Made by a program: the position numbers and the translations under genes. A stretch of 43,451 bases of DNA. Origin: Clostridia bacterium (GTDB lineage Bacteria; Bacillota; Clostridia; Christensenellales; Borkfalkiaceae). Positions 1 to 7,418 of the stretch are shown here, piece after piece. The stretch covers positions 1-43,451 of the forward strand of contig JAFVWA010000074.1 of assembly GCA_017501885.1 (NCBI GenBank). The letters run 5' to 3'. Under the pieces are notes generated by a model that ran no database searches, was not told where the DNA came from, and was given only the letters and a program-made list of their open reading frames with translations. Within the stretch, counting starts at the first letter, position 1, and every line of letters begins with the position of its first letter.

Positions 1-1
1 A

Positions 2-787
2 CCTGATTCTGTAAAGACTTTAGGTGAAAACTCTTTTATGGGTTGCAAAAAGTTAAAGGACATAAACCTTTCTAAGGTAGAAGTTGTCGGCAAAAACGCA
101 TTTAACGGTGCAATAACTACAACTAATACTAACTTAGATTTAAGTTCTATTAAAAGTTTAGGATACGGTGCATTCTCTAGCGCTACTAAACTACGCGAAG
201 TGGATATGCAAAACTCTACGCTTACTGAAATTGGCGAAAGAGCCTTTTTTGGATGCACCTTGCTTTATACGGTAAAACTACCCGAAAGTGTTTTAACTAT
301 TCATAAACAAGCGTTTGAAACTTGCGGTTGCTTAGTAAACATAAACCTTGATAAAGTGGAAGACTTTAAGGCAAGTTGTTTTTCGGGTTGTGTTAATTTA
401 GTAAACTTAACACTTACTAATGCCGTTGATATCAGAAACGAAGCATTCTTCTCTTGTGCAAAACTTGCAACCGTAGTGGTTGGTGAAAAAATTCAAAGAA
501 TTTACCCAAGGGCTTTTTACAGCAACCCAAGTTTGTTGAGTTTTACCATTGCTAATACAGAGCAAGCTTGGTGGTATTATTTTGAAAACTACTACGCAGA
601 CAGAAATGGTGTAATGCATAAAGAATGGGGCAATAGAGAAAAGATTAATACACCCGATAAGTGTGCAGAGTTTATGATGACTAACCAAAATAAAGGTTGT
701 TTTATTTGCACGGAAACGTGGGTTCTTGCACGTGGATATACCGACGGACAGTATTTTGTGCATGGCGATATTTTTAACGAACCGTAA
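2..787 (+). CDS. BspA-like leucine-rich repeat surface protein, 3' part
   Basis: The reading frame is open from base 2, so the gene starts before the window; the first ATG in frame (base 38) is internal. The visible part is a run of LRR_5/BspA-type repeats of about 23 residues, with recurring 'AF..C..L..V.L' cores (for example AFETCGCLVNINL and AFFSCAKLATVVV). A non-repeat C-terminal tail of about 85 residues follows, rich in Trp, Tyr and Asn. Such repeats form a solenoid on secreted or lipid-anchored proteins and are linked to adhesion in other bacteria; the ligand here is unknown. Two paralogues with the same architecture follow on the same strand, so this is the third member of a tandem family. 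No sortase motif or membrane segment is visible at the C-terminus, so any anchor would be N-terminal and outside the window. Confidence 0.85.
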   Translation, partial: PDSVKTLGENSFMGCKKLKDINLSKVEVVGKNAFNGAITTTNTNLDLSSIKSLGYGAFSSATKLREVDMQNSTLTEIGERAFFGCTLLYTVKLPESVLTIHKQAFETCGCLVNINLDKVEDFKASCFSGCVNLVNLTLTNAVDIRNEAFFSCAKLATVVVGEKIQRIYPRAFYSNPSLLSFTIANTEQAWWYYFENYYADRNGVMHKEWGNREKINTPDKCAEFMMTNQNKGCFICTETWVLARGYTDGQYFVHGDIFNEP

Positions 788-835
788 TAGCGGGTATTTT
801 AGTTAATATATTGATATACCATAGCGAGAGTTATT

Positions 836-844
836 TGGTATAAT
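836..844 (+). promoter_or_regulatory. Extended -10 promoter of the second BspA-like gene
   Basis: TGG followed directly by TATAAT (839-844) is an extended -10 element, about 42 bases before the ATG at 887. A TTGATA at 811-816 is too far upstream (22-base gap) to be a normal -35 partner. No terminator is evident between the first and second BspA genes, so read-through is also possible. Confidence 0.45.
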
Positions 845-886
845 CGATATGCAACAAATATAGGCTGATTAAAGGATAATTTATTT

Positions 887-2077
887 ATGAAAAAACTTTT
901 TGCGCTTTTATCTTTAATATTATGTATGCTATTTTCTTTCGCGAGTTTTGCCGGTTGCGGTGGCTTAGATTTTGACGGAAATGGTGGCAACAATACCCCC
1001 GATGACGGTGGTAATGGTGGAAATGGCGGTAGCGATACCCCATCAAATCCCGACGATGGTGGCAACACCCCATCTAATCCCGACGACGGTGGCAATAGTG
1101 GAAATGACACACCTTCAAATCCCGGAGACGACAACACGGGCGACGATAACCAAGGCGGAACAGACTTATCAACCGTTGAACTTAACGGTATAACTTATAC
1201 TTTACAACAAGACGATACTTACACCATAACCGCGGTTAACTATTCGGAAACGGGCGCTAACGTTGTTATTCCCGAGACGGTTGAAAACAAAAAGGTAACG
1301 GCAGTAGGAAACGAAGCCTTTCAAGCAAAATCTTTAATCGTTACGGTTGAATTGCCAAGTAGCGTAACAAAAATAGGAAATTCTGCTTTTAGGGGTTGTT
1401 CAAAACTTACCACTATAAATCTTGACAACGTTACTGCTCTCGGAATTTACGCATTCTATCAATGTAAAGTTTTGACGGGTATTGATATTTCAAAGGTAAC
1501 GAGTTTAGGACAACGCGCTTTTGAAAAGTGTGAAAAACTCCGCACGGTTACTTTCTCTGAAAACTTAACTGAAATTCCACTTAGTTGTTTTTCGGGTTGC
1601 TCTTTACTTTACACGGTTAACCTTTCTTCGGGTGTAAACACGATTAGGGAAGGCGCATTCAACGGTTGTTCTATTTTAACCAATATCGACCTTCAATACG
1701 TTGAAGTTTTGGAAAAGAATTCATTCGCAAGTTGTCAATACTTAAAGAGTGTAAACCTTTTAAGTGCAAGACTTATTCACGGCTACGTATTTAACAACTG
1801 TTCTGGTATTGAAACTGTTACAATAGGCGTAGACTGTATTTATTTCAAAAAAGAAACCTTCTACGGTTGCGACGCTTTAACAGGAATTTACATTCTTAAT
1901 CTTGAAGGTTGGAAATCAGTTGGTGTAAGTGCAACTGATGGTATAACTCAATGGGTTTATGATGCCAACTATGAAAAACTTGCAGATCCAAGCCTTGCCG
2001 TTACTTATATCAGAGCGACTGATTGGGATCACGGCAGTTATTTCTGCAAACAAGAATATCTTGACTCTCGCGCGTAA
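887..2077 (+). CDS. BspA-like leucine-rich repeat lipoprotein
   Basis: This 396-residue protein has a type II signal peptide (MKK, hydrophobic core, lipobox FAGC with Cys24), so it should be lipid-anchored outside the membrane. Residues 27 to about 92 are a low-complexity spacer of Asp, Gly, Asn, Pro, Ser and Thr with repeated TPSNPDDGG units. The rest is a BspA/LRR_5 solenoid of about nine repeats with a C-terminal tail containing Trp and Tyr. The start is supported by AAAGGAT 8 bases upstream. The 17-base gap to the next gene, which has the same layout, suggests one transcript. The role is probably surface binding or adhesion, by family analogy only. The spacer DNA is repetitive and a likely site of copy-number change. 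Confidence 0.88.
   Translation: MKKLFALLSLILCMLFSFASFAGCGGLDFDGNGGNNTPDDGGNGGNGGSDTPSNPDDGGNTPSNPDDGGNSGNDTPSNPGDDNTGDDNQGGTDLSTVELNGITYTLQQDDTYTITAVNYSETGANVVIPETVENKKVTAVGNEAFQAKSLIVTVELPSSVTKIGNSAFRGCSKLTTINLDNVTALGIYAFYQCKVLTGIDISKVTSLGQRAFEKCEKLRTVTFSENLTEIPLSCFSGCSLLYTVNLSSGVNTIREGAFNGCSILTNIDLQYVEVLEKNSFASCQYLKSVNLLSARLIHGYVFNNCSGIETVTIGVDCIYFKKETFYGCDALTGIYILNLEGWKSVGVSATDGITQWVYDANYEKLADPSLAVTYIRATDWDHGSYFCKQEYLDSRA
965..1165 (+). repeat. Low-complexity coding repeat (Asp/Gly/Pro/Asn spacer)
   Basis: Degenerate direct repeats encode GGN and TPSNPDDGG-type units just after the lipidated Cys. Nearly the same DNA recurs in the next gene (about 2173-2405). Both segments create long shadow reading frames on both strands. 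Confidence 0.7.
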
Positions 2078-2094
2078 TTTATAGGGATTTTTAA

Positions 2095-3342
2095 ATGAAA
2101 AAAATATTTAGTTTACTACTTGCAATCTTAATATTCATTTGTTCACTCGGCGTTTTTTCTGCATGTAACGGCTTAGACTTTGACGGAAATGACGGGGATA
2201 ACAATACCGATATCTCAGGCGATAACGGAGATGAGACGCCCGATGACGGAAACGGTGGAAACGACACGCCCGACGACGGTGGCAATAGTGGAAGCGATAC
2301 ACCGTCAAACCCTGATGATGGTGGTAACACTCCTTCTAATCCCGACGACGGTGGAGATTCGGGCAATGAAACCCCATCTAACCCAGGAGATGACACGGGT
2401 GACACCCCTTCCGTTCAACAAACGGTTACCTTAGATAGAGTTACATACTCTCTCTTATCTGATAATACTTATGCGGTAACAACTACTTCGCTCATTAGTT
2501 CTGATTTGGAAGTTACCATTCCGCAAACGATTGAAGGCATAACCGTTACAAAGATTGACGTAGACGCGTTTAGGGGTAAGAAAAACGTTAAAAAGGTAGT
2601 TCTTCCCGACACGATAACCGAAATTGGCAATTCAGCATTCAACGGGTGCTCGGCACTTCTTAATATTAATTTAGGGAAAATTCAAAAAATAGGCAACAAC
2701 GCTTTTACAGGAAGCATTATTTTTAGCGCCGACCTATCGAGTGTAACTTCTATCGGTAAAGGTGCGTTTAGTGGAACGCGAGTGCAAAGCATTACTATTC
2801 CAAACGGCATTACTCAAATTTTACCAGACACTTTTGCAAATTGTAGTTTCTTATCAAGTGTAACCCTGCCACAAAGCGTTTTGGAAATTAGAGATAGCGC
2901 ATTCAAAAACTGTTCGGCATTATCTTCTATAAACCTTGAAAACGTTGAACTCATTGATTTTTCCGCGTTCGAGTCTTGCGCGTCATTAAAACAAGTAACT
3001 TTAACAAACGTTATATATATAAAGGATCTTGCATTTGCAAGCACAGGCTTAACAAACGTTACTATCGGTAACGAATGTATTCAAATTTACTTAGATACTT
3101 TTACTGCTTGTTCTTATTTGCAAACTATTGATTTAGGTAGTGCGCATACTAAAACTTGGTATATTTTATTAGTTTTTGGACCAGGCACAACGGGTAAATA
3201 TGCAGAGTCTCCAAGTTATCCTATCGTTTGGAGAGAAAAACTTAAAGATCCTACTCTATGCAGAGACTTTTTAAGCATTCAAAACCACTTGGAGGATAGT
3301 TACATCGCTACAACTGAATGGTTTGATAGCCAAGAAGCATAA
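2095..3342 (+). CDS. BspA-like leucine-rich repeat lipoprotein
   Basis: This 415-residue protein is a paralogue of the gene upstream. It has a type II signal peptide with lipobox FSAC (Cys24), an Asp/Gly/Pro-rich spacer (residues about 27-105) with the same TPSNPDDGG units, and then LRR_5 repeats such as AFNGCSALLNINL and AFKNCSALSSINL. The C-terminal tail again contains Trp residues and a conserved-looking ending (TTEWFDSQEA, compared with RATDWDHGS in the previous paralogue). The ribosome site is weak (AGGGA), 17 bases after the previous stop, fitting operon expression or coupling. The gene ends at a strong bidirectional terminator. Function beyond surface display is not predictable from sequence. 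Confidence 0.88.
   Translation: MKKIFSLLLAILIFICSLGVFSACNGLDFDGNDGDNNTDISGDNGDETPDDGNGGNDTPDDGGNSGSDTPSNPDDGGNTPSNPDDGGDSGNETPSNPGDDTGDTPSVQQTVTLDRVTYSLLSDNTYAVTTTSLISSDLEVTIPQTIEGITVTKIDVDAFRGKKNVKKVVLPDTITEIGNSAFNGCSALLNINLGKIQKIGNNAFTGSIIFSADLSSVTSIGKGAFSGTRVQSITIPNGITQILPDTFANCSFLSSVTLPQSVLEIRDSAFKNCSALSSINLENVELIDFSAFESCASLKQVTLTNVIYIKDLAFASTGLTNVTIGNECIQIYLDTFTACSYLQTIDLGSAHTKTWYILLVFGPGTTGKYAESPSYPIVWREKLKDPTLCRDFLSIQNHLEDSYIATTEWFDSQEA
2173..2405 (+). repeat. Low-complexity coding repeat, second copy
   Basis: The segment encodes the Asp/Gly/Pro/Asn spacer of the third BspA-like protein and shares units such as GGNTPSNPDDGG with the spacer at 965-1165. This points to common descent by tandem gene duplication. 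Confidence 0.65.
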
Positions 3343-3351
3343 TTAAAAAAG

Positions 3352-3383
3352 AAAAATCACGGCATTGCCGTGATTTTTTATTT
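3352..3383. terminator. Bidirectional intrinsic terminator
   Basis: A perfect 12-bp stem, AAAAATCACGGC (3352-3363) with GCCGTGATTTTT (3367-3378), has a 3-base loop and T-rich flanks on both strands. It sits between converging genes: the BspA operon ends at 3342 and the DeoR gene at 3395. Confidence 0.9.
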
Positions 3384-3394
3384 TTTGATTTGGG

Positions 3395-4171
3395 TTATAT
3401 TTCATTGTTTTCGGGGCAGATTATCTTGCAATTAGTGTTTTTTAAAAATTCAACGTATTCTTTTGGGGGTAGTTTGTCGGTTATTATATAGTCAACTTCG
3501 TCAAAGGAAAAGTCTGTGCATAAAAAAGTCTTGTTGAATTTTGCGCTATCCACAAGCATTGCAACTTTCTTTGCTCCGTCACGCATTTTCTTTTTCAACT
3601 TTGCCTGTTCAATACTCGTGTCGGTAAACCCACTTTTTAAGTCCACCCCGGAACAAGACATAAACGCAATATCCGCGTGCATACGCGATATATAATCAAT
3701 GGTGTCAGAGCCGATTATAGAGTTGGAGTGATTTAATATCTGTCCACCTGTTATATATATTTTAATGTGTTCGGTCTCGGATAAGAGTAGGGCGTTTCTA
3801 AGCCCTGTTGTGGTAACCGAGAGAGAGTCGTAAAAGTTAAGTTTTGGTATAAGCATGCCAACTGTTGAAGACGAATCTAAAAAAACCGAATCCCCGTTAG
3901 ATACAAGTCTTGTCGCTAAATTTGCTATCGTTCTTTTGGCAGAAGTGTTTTCTTGTTCGCGAAGGGCAAAAGCCGAGTCTTCTGCACTCGACTTGTAAAG
4001 CATTGCGCCACCGTGAGAGCGCTTTATAAGCCCTTGTTTTTCCATCTGCCTTAAATCTCGTCTAATAGTCGCGCCCGAAACGAAAAGCTCGCTCGCAAGC
4101 TCGTCTACCGTAGCCGATTTGTTTTCTTGTAAAATGGCTAAAATTTCTTCTTGACGTTCTAAAGTGAGCAT
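3395..4171 (-). CDS. DeoR/GlpR-family transcriptional repressor
   Basis: The protein has 258 residues, the usual DeoR-family size. The N-terminal DeoR helix-turn-helix (residues about 1-55) includes VDELASELFVSGATIRRDLRQ and the family's RSHGGA turn. The rest matches the DeoR sensor domain (phosphosugar-isomerase-like fold), with 'DSSSTVGML' and 'GGQILN..S..IGSDT' segments. I chose the ATG at 4171 because AAAGGGG lies about 9 bases upstream; a start 11 codons further out lacks this. It diverges from the 2-oxo acid dehydrogenase operon, so it is the obvious candidate local regulator. Family members usually sense phosphorylated sugars; the effector here is not known. Confidence 0.88.
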   Translation of the reverse strand: MLTLERQEEILAILQENKSATVDELASELFVSGATIRRDLRQMEKQGLIKRSHGGAMLYKSSAEDSAFALREQENTSAKRTIANLATRLVSNGDSVFLDSSSTVGMLIPKLNFYDSLSVTTTGLRNALLLSETEHIKIYITGGQILNHSNSIIGSDTIDYISRMHADIAFMSCSGVDLKSGFTDTSIEQAKLKKKMRDGAKKVAMLVDSAKFNKTFLCTDFSFDEVDYIITDKLPPKEYVEFLKNTNCKIICPENNEI

Positions 4172-4256
4172 AAATTTGCACCCCTTTCCGTGTAAAACGG
4201 ACAAAATGTTTTCATTTGTGTTTATTTGTGATTATATCTTATCACTTTTTGTGCGC

Positions 4257-4307
4257 TTTTGCAACTTTAAAATAGATGGTTGCAAAAAGTTTTTTATGTG
4301 TTACAAT
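4257..4307 (+). promoter_or_regulatory. Promoter and inverted repeat upstream of the E2-E3-E1 operon
   Basis: TTGCAA (4280-4285) and TACAAT (4302-4307), 16 bases apart, make a good sigma-A promoter about 65 bases before the E2 start. An inverted repeat, TTTTGCAAC (4257-4265) and GTTGCAAAA (4279-4287), overlaps the -35 box. A repressor bound there would block the promoter; the divergently encoded DeoR protein is the natural candidate. Further upstream (4211-4231) two ATTTGTG words repeat in the same direction. Confidence 0.55.
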
Positions 4308-4372
4308 ATATGTGTATAAATTTGCTTTTTTTTAGCAAAAACATTTCGATAAAAAAAGGAGACTTAAAAAGT

Positions 4373-6007
4373 ATGGCAAATCCCGTAACAATGCCTAAAC
4401 AAGGTATAACCGTAGAAAGTTGTATTCTTACCAAATGGGCAGTCAAGGTAGGCGATACCGTTAAGGTGGGAGACGTTTTGTTCTCTTACGAAACGGACAA
4501 GTCTGCGTTTGATTTCGAGTCAGAAGTAGCTGGTGAAGTTTTGGCGCTTTTCTGTGAAGAAGGCGACGAAGTTCCCGTTCTTTCAAACGTTTGCGTTATC
4601 GGTGCAAAGGGCGAAGATATTTCTGCATTTGCTCCTGCCGGCGCAACCCAAACTGTAGCTCAAGAAGTTAAAGAGAGCGCACCCGCACCTGCCCCTGCTA
4701 AACCTAAGGGTGAAAAACCCGCAACCGCTTTTGGCGTAGCAATGCCTAAGCAAGGTATAACCGTAGAAAGTTGTATTCTTACTAAGTGGTGTGTAAAGGT
4801 AGGCGATGCCGTTAAGGTAGGGGATAACTTGTTCTCCTATGAAACTGATAAATCAGCGTTTGATTTCCCTTCTGAAAACGAAGGCGAAGTTTTGGCACTT
4901 TTCTGTGAAGAAGGCGACGAAGTTCCCGTTCTTACCAACGTTTGCGTTATCGGTAAGCATGGCGACGATCCTTCTTACTTTGCACCCGAAGGCGCTGTGG
5001 CTTCTCCCGTTGTTGAAGAAGTTAAGCAAGCGCCCGTAAGCGCTCCCGCAAGCGCACCTGTCGTTCAAAGCGCTCCCGCTAATACTGACGGCAAGATTTT
5101 TGCTTCTCCAAGAGCAAAGGCTTTGGCAGAAAAACTCGGCGTAGACCTTGCAAGCGCTAACCCAACAGGTCCTAACGGCAGAATTATTGAAAGAGATATT
5201 AGAGAAGCAAGCGTTAATCCTAAAACGGCTACCGCACCTGCTCCTGCTGCTGTATCAGCACCGGCATCTGCTACTGAAAACGTTGACGTTAAGGCTTATA
5301 AAGACGAAAAGATGTCTAATATCAGAAAGGTTATCGCTAAAAACATGGTGGCAAGCCTTTCAACTATGGCGCAACTCACTCACAATATTTCGTTTGATTG
5401 CACCAACATTATGGAATTTAGAAAGTATCTCAAAGATAACGCAGAAAAACTTAAACTTCCATCAATCACTATCAATAACATTATAGTATACGCTGTATCT
5501 CGTGTAATCAAAAAACACAGAGACTTAAACGCACACTTAATCAACGGCGATACAATGCGTTATTTTGAACACGTTAATATGGGTATTGCAACCGACACTC
5601 CACGTGGACTTTTAGTTCCAACCCTTTTCGGCGCAGACCTTATGAGCTTATCTGAAATCGCAGTAAAATCTAAAAAACTTTCTACCGATGCAATAGAAGG
5701 CAAGTTGTCGCCCGAACTTCTAACGGGTGGTAGCTTTACCGTAAGCAACGTAGGAACTATGGGTATTGAAAGCTTTACCCCTGTAGTAAACCCACCACAA
5801 ACGGGTATACTCGGCGTATGCACGCTTGAAACGAGAGTTAAACTTGGCAAGAACGGTGAAGTTGTTCCATATACGGCAATGAACCTTTCACTTTCTTACG
5901 ACCACCGCGCATTAGACGGTGCGCCCGCTTCAAGATTCTTAAAAGAACTCAAAGACTACTTAGAAAACTTCAGCTTAAACCTTTTAGCTGACAGCAAGTG
6001 CATTTAA
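4373..6007 (+). CDS. 2-oxo acid dehydrogenase E2, dihydrolipoamide acyltransferase with two lipoyl domains
   Basis: The 544-residue protein is the core acyltransferase of a pyruvate-dehydrogenase-type complex. Two nearly identical lipoyl domains carry the lipoylated lysine in ETDKSAFDF (Lys43 and Lys160). They are joined by Ala/Pro-rich flexible linkers. A peripheral subunit-binding domain follows (about 241-278, FASPRAKALAEKLGV). The catalytic domain ends with DHRALDG (His511, Asp515), the active-site motif. The ATG at 4373 is preferred over an upstream in-frame start because AAAGGAGA lies 10 bases before it. The E3 gene follows after 10 bases. The substrate (pyruvate, acetoin or branched-chain oxo acid) cannot be fixed from sequence, and the lipoyl repeats match at DNA level, suggesting recent duplication. 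Confidence 0.93.
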   Translation: MANPVTMPKQGITVESCILTKWAVKVGDTVKVGDVLFSYETDKSAFDFESEVAGEVLALFCEEGDEVPVLSNVCVIGAKGEDISAFAPAGATQTVAQEVKESAPAPAPAKPKGEKPATAFGVAMPKQGITVESCILTKWCVKVGDAVKVGDNLFSYETDKSAFDFPSENEGEVLALFCEEGDEVPVLTNVCVIGKHGDDPSYFAPEGAVASPVVEEVKQAPVSAPASAPVVQSAPANTDGKIFASPRAKALAEKLGVDLASANPTGPNGRIIERDIREASVNPKTATAPAPAAVSAPASATENVDVKAYKDEKMSNIRKVIAKNMVASLSTMAQLTHNISFDCTNIMEFRKYLKDNAEKLKLPSITINNIIVYAVSRVIKKHRDLNAHLINGDTMRYFEHVNMGIATDTPRGLLVPTLFGADLMSLSEIAVKSKKLSTDAIEGKLSPELLTGGSFTVSNVGTMGIESFTPVVNPPQTGILGVCTLETRVKLGKNGEVVPYTAMNLSLSYDHRALDGAPASRFLKELKDYLENFSLNLLADSKCI

Positions 6008-6017
6008 GGAGATAGAT

Positions 6018-7388
6018 ATGGAAACTTATGATTTAGTTGTTTTGGGCGGTGGCCCTGGTGGATATCTTGCCGCTGAACGTGCAGGACATGCAGGACTTAA
6101 AACTTTGGTTATTGAAAAGAGAGAGTTTGGCGGTGTATGTCTTAACGAAGGTTGCGTTCCAAGTAAAACCTTCTTAAACTCAGCAAAAGTTTTAGACTAT
6201 GCTAACCACGCAGCTGATTACGGCGTTAAAGTAGACGGCAAAAAATCAGTTGACCAAAAGTTTGTAGTTGAAAGAAAGAACGGCGTTGTAAAAATGCTCG
6301 TTTCTGGCATCAAAGCACAACTTAAAAGAAATAAAGTTACAATGAAAGTTGCCGAAGGCTTTATTGAAGGCAAAGCAGACGGCGGTTACGTTATTAAAGC
6401 AGGCGAAGAAAAGGTTTTGGCAAAACGCCTTATTATTGCGACCGGTTCTATGCCAACACTTCCACCTATCCAAGGCTTAAAAGAAAACTTGGAAGCAGGC
6501 GTTGCTTTAACTAATAGAGAAATCTTAAACCTTACCGAAATTCCAAAGAAACTTGCAGTAGTTGGTGGCGGTGTTATCGGTTTGGAAATGGCAAGTTATT
6601 TTTCAAGCGTAGGTTCAGAAGTTACCGTTATCGAAATGCTCGATAAAATCGCAGGTCCTACCGAAAAAGAATGCTCGGCAATTTTACAAAAAGCATTAGA
6701 AAGAAAGGGCGTTAAGTTCAATCTTGGTGCAAAAGTTACTTCTATCGAAAAAGACGGCGTTGTTTACGAAAAAGACGGCAAAGTAAGCAAGGTAGAAGCA
6801 GATAAGATTCTTCTTTCTATCGGTAGACGCGCAGTTACTGCTGGCATCGGTTTAGAAAACATAGGCGTTAACTTAGAACGCGGTGCAGTAGTTACCGACG
6901 ACCAAATGAAAACCAACGTTGCAAACGTTTACGCTGTTGGCGACGTTAACGGAAAGGTTATGCTTGCTCATACCGCTTACAGAGAAGCAGAAGTTGCTAT
7001 CAACACAATCTTAGGCAAAAAAGACGCTATGCGTTATAACGTTATTCCATCAGTTATCTACACCAACCCCGAAGTTGGTTCTGTAGGTGAAACTGAAGAA
7101 AGCGCTAAACAAAAGGGACTTGACGTAAAGTGCGTTTCTATCCCAATGACCTATTCAGGCAGATACGTTGCGGAAAACACTCATTTAGACGGTGTTTGCA
7201 AACTCGTTATCAATAACAAGACAAACACTCTTATCGGCGCACACATCATCGGTAGCTATGCGGGTGAATTTATCGTTGCTGTTTCTGCTATGGTAGATTT
7301 AGAAGTAGATATCGAAAACATTAAAAAACTTGTGTTCCCACACCCAACCGTTTGCGAAATCGTTAGAGAAGCGATTTTCCAGATATAA
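6018..7388 (+). CDS. lpdA: Dihydrolipoyl dehydrogenase (E3)
   Basis: The flavoprotein of 456 residues reoxidises dihydrolipoamide on E2 using NAD+. Visible features are the N-terminal FAD motif GGGPGGYLAA, the redox disulfide GGVCLNEGCVPSK (Cys41, Cys46), the NAD-binding GGGVIGLEMA, the second FAD motif VYAVGDV, and the C-terminal active-site His in HPTVCEI (about His442). There is no N-terminal lipoyl domain, unlike some Firmicute and Mycoplasma E3 proteins. The start has AAGGAGA overlapping the E2 stop. The gene sits between E2 and E1, so it serves this complex. Confidence 0.95.
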   Translation: METYDLVVLGGGPGGYLAAERAGHAGLKTLVIEKREFGGVCLNEGCVPSKTFLNSAKVLDYANHAADYGVKVDGKKSVDQKFVVERKNGVVKMLVSGIKAQLKRNKVTMKVAEGFIEGKADGGYVIKAGEEKVLAKRLIIATGSMPTLPPIQGLKENLEAGVALTNREILNLTEIPKKLAVVGGGVIGLEMASYFSSVGSEVTVIEMLDKIAGPTEKECSAILQKALERKGVKFNLGAKVTSIEKDGVVYEKDGKVSKVEADKILLSIGRRAVTAGIGLENIGVNLERGAVVTDDQMKTNVANVYAVGDVNGKVMLAHTAYREAEVAINTILGKKDAMRYNVIPSVIYTNPEVGSVGETEESAKQKGLDVKCVSIPMTYSGRYVAENTHLDGVCKLVINNKTNTLIGAHIIGSYAGEFIVAVSAMVDLEVDIENIKKLVFPHPTVCEIVREAIFQI

Positions 7389-7418
7389 TAATTAATTATT
7401 AAATAAGGAGATTATAAT

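Noticed and set aside
799-1193. Open frames on both strands across the second BspA spacer, including Pro/Ser-rich minus-strand frames
   Set aside because: They are shadows of the low-complexity GGN/TPSNPDDGG repeat; no ribosome sites and no family match.
2091-2434. Equivalent antisense and alternate-frame ORFs in the third BspA spacer
   Set aside because: Same cause: repetitive coding DNA gives long stop-free frames in several frames.
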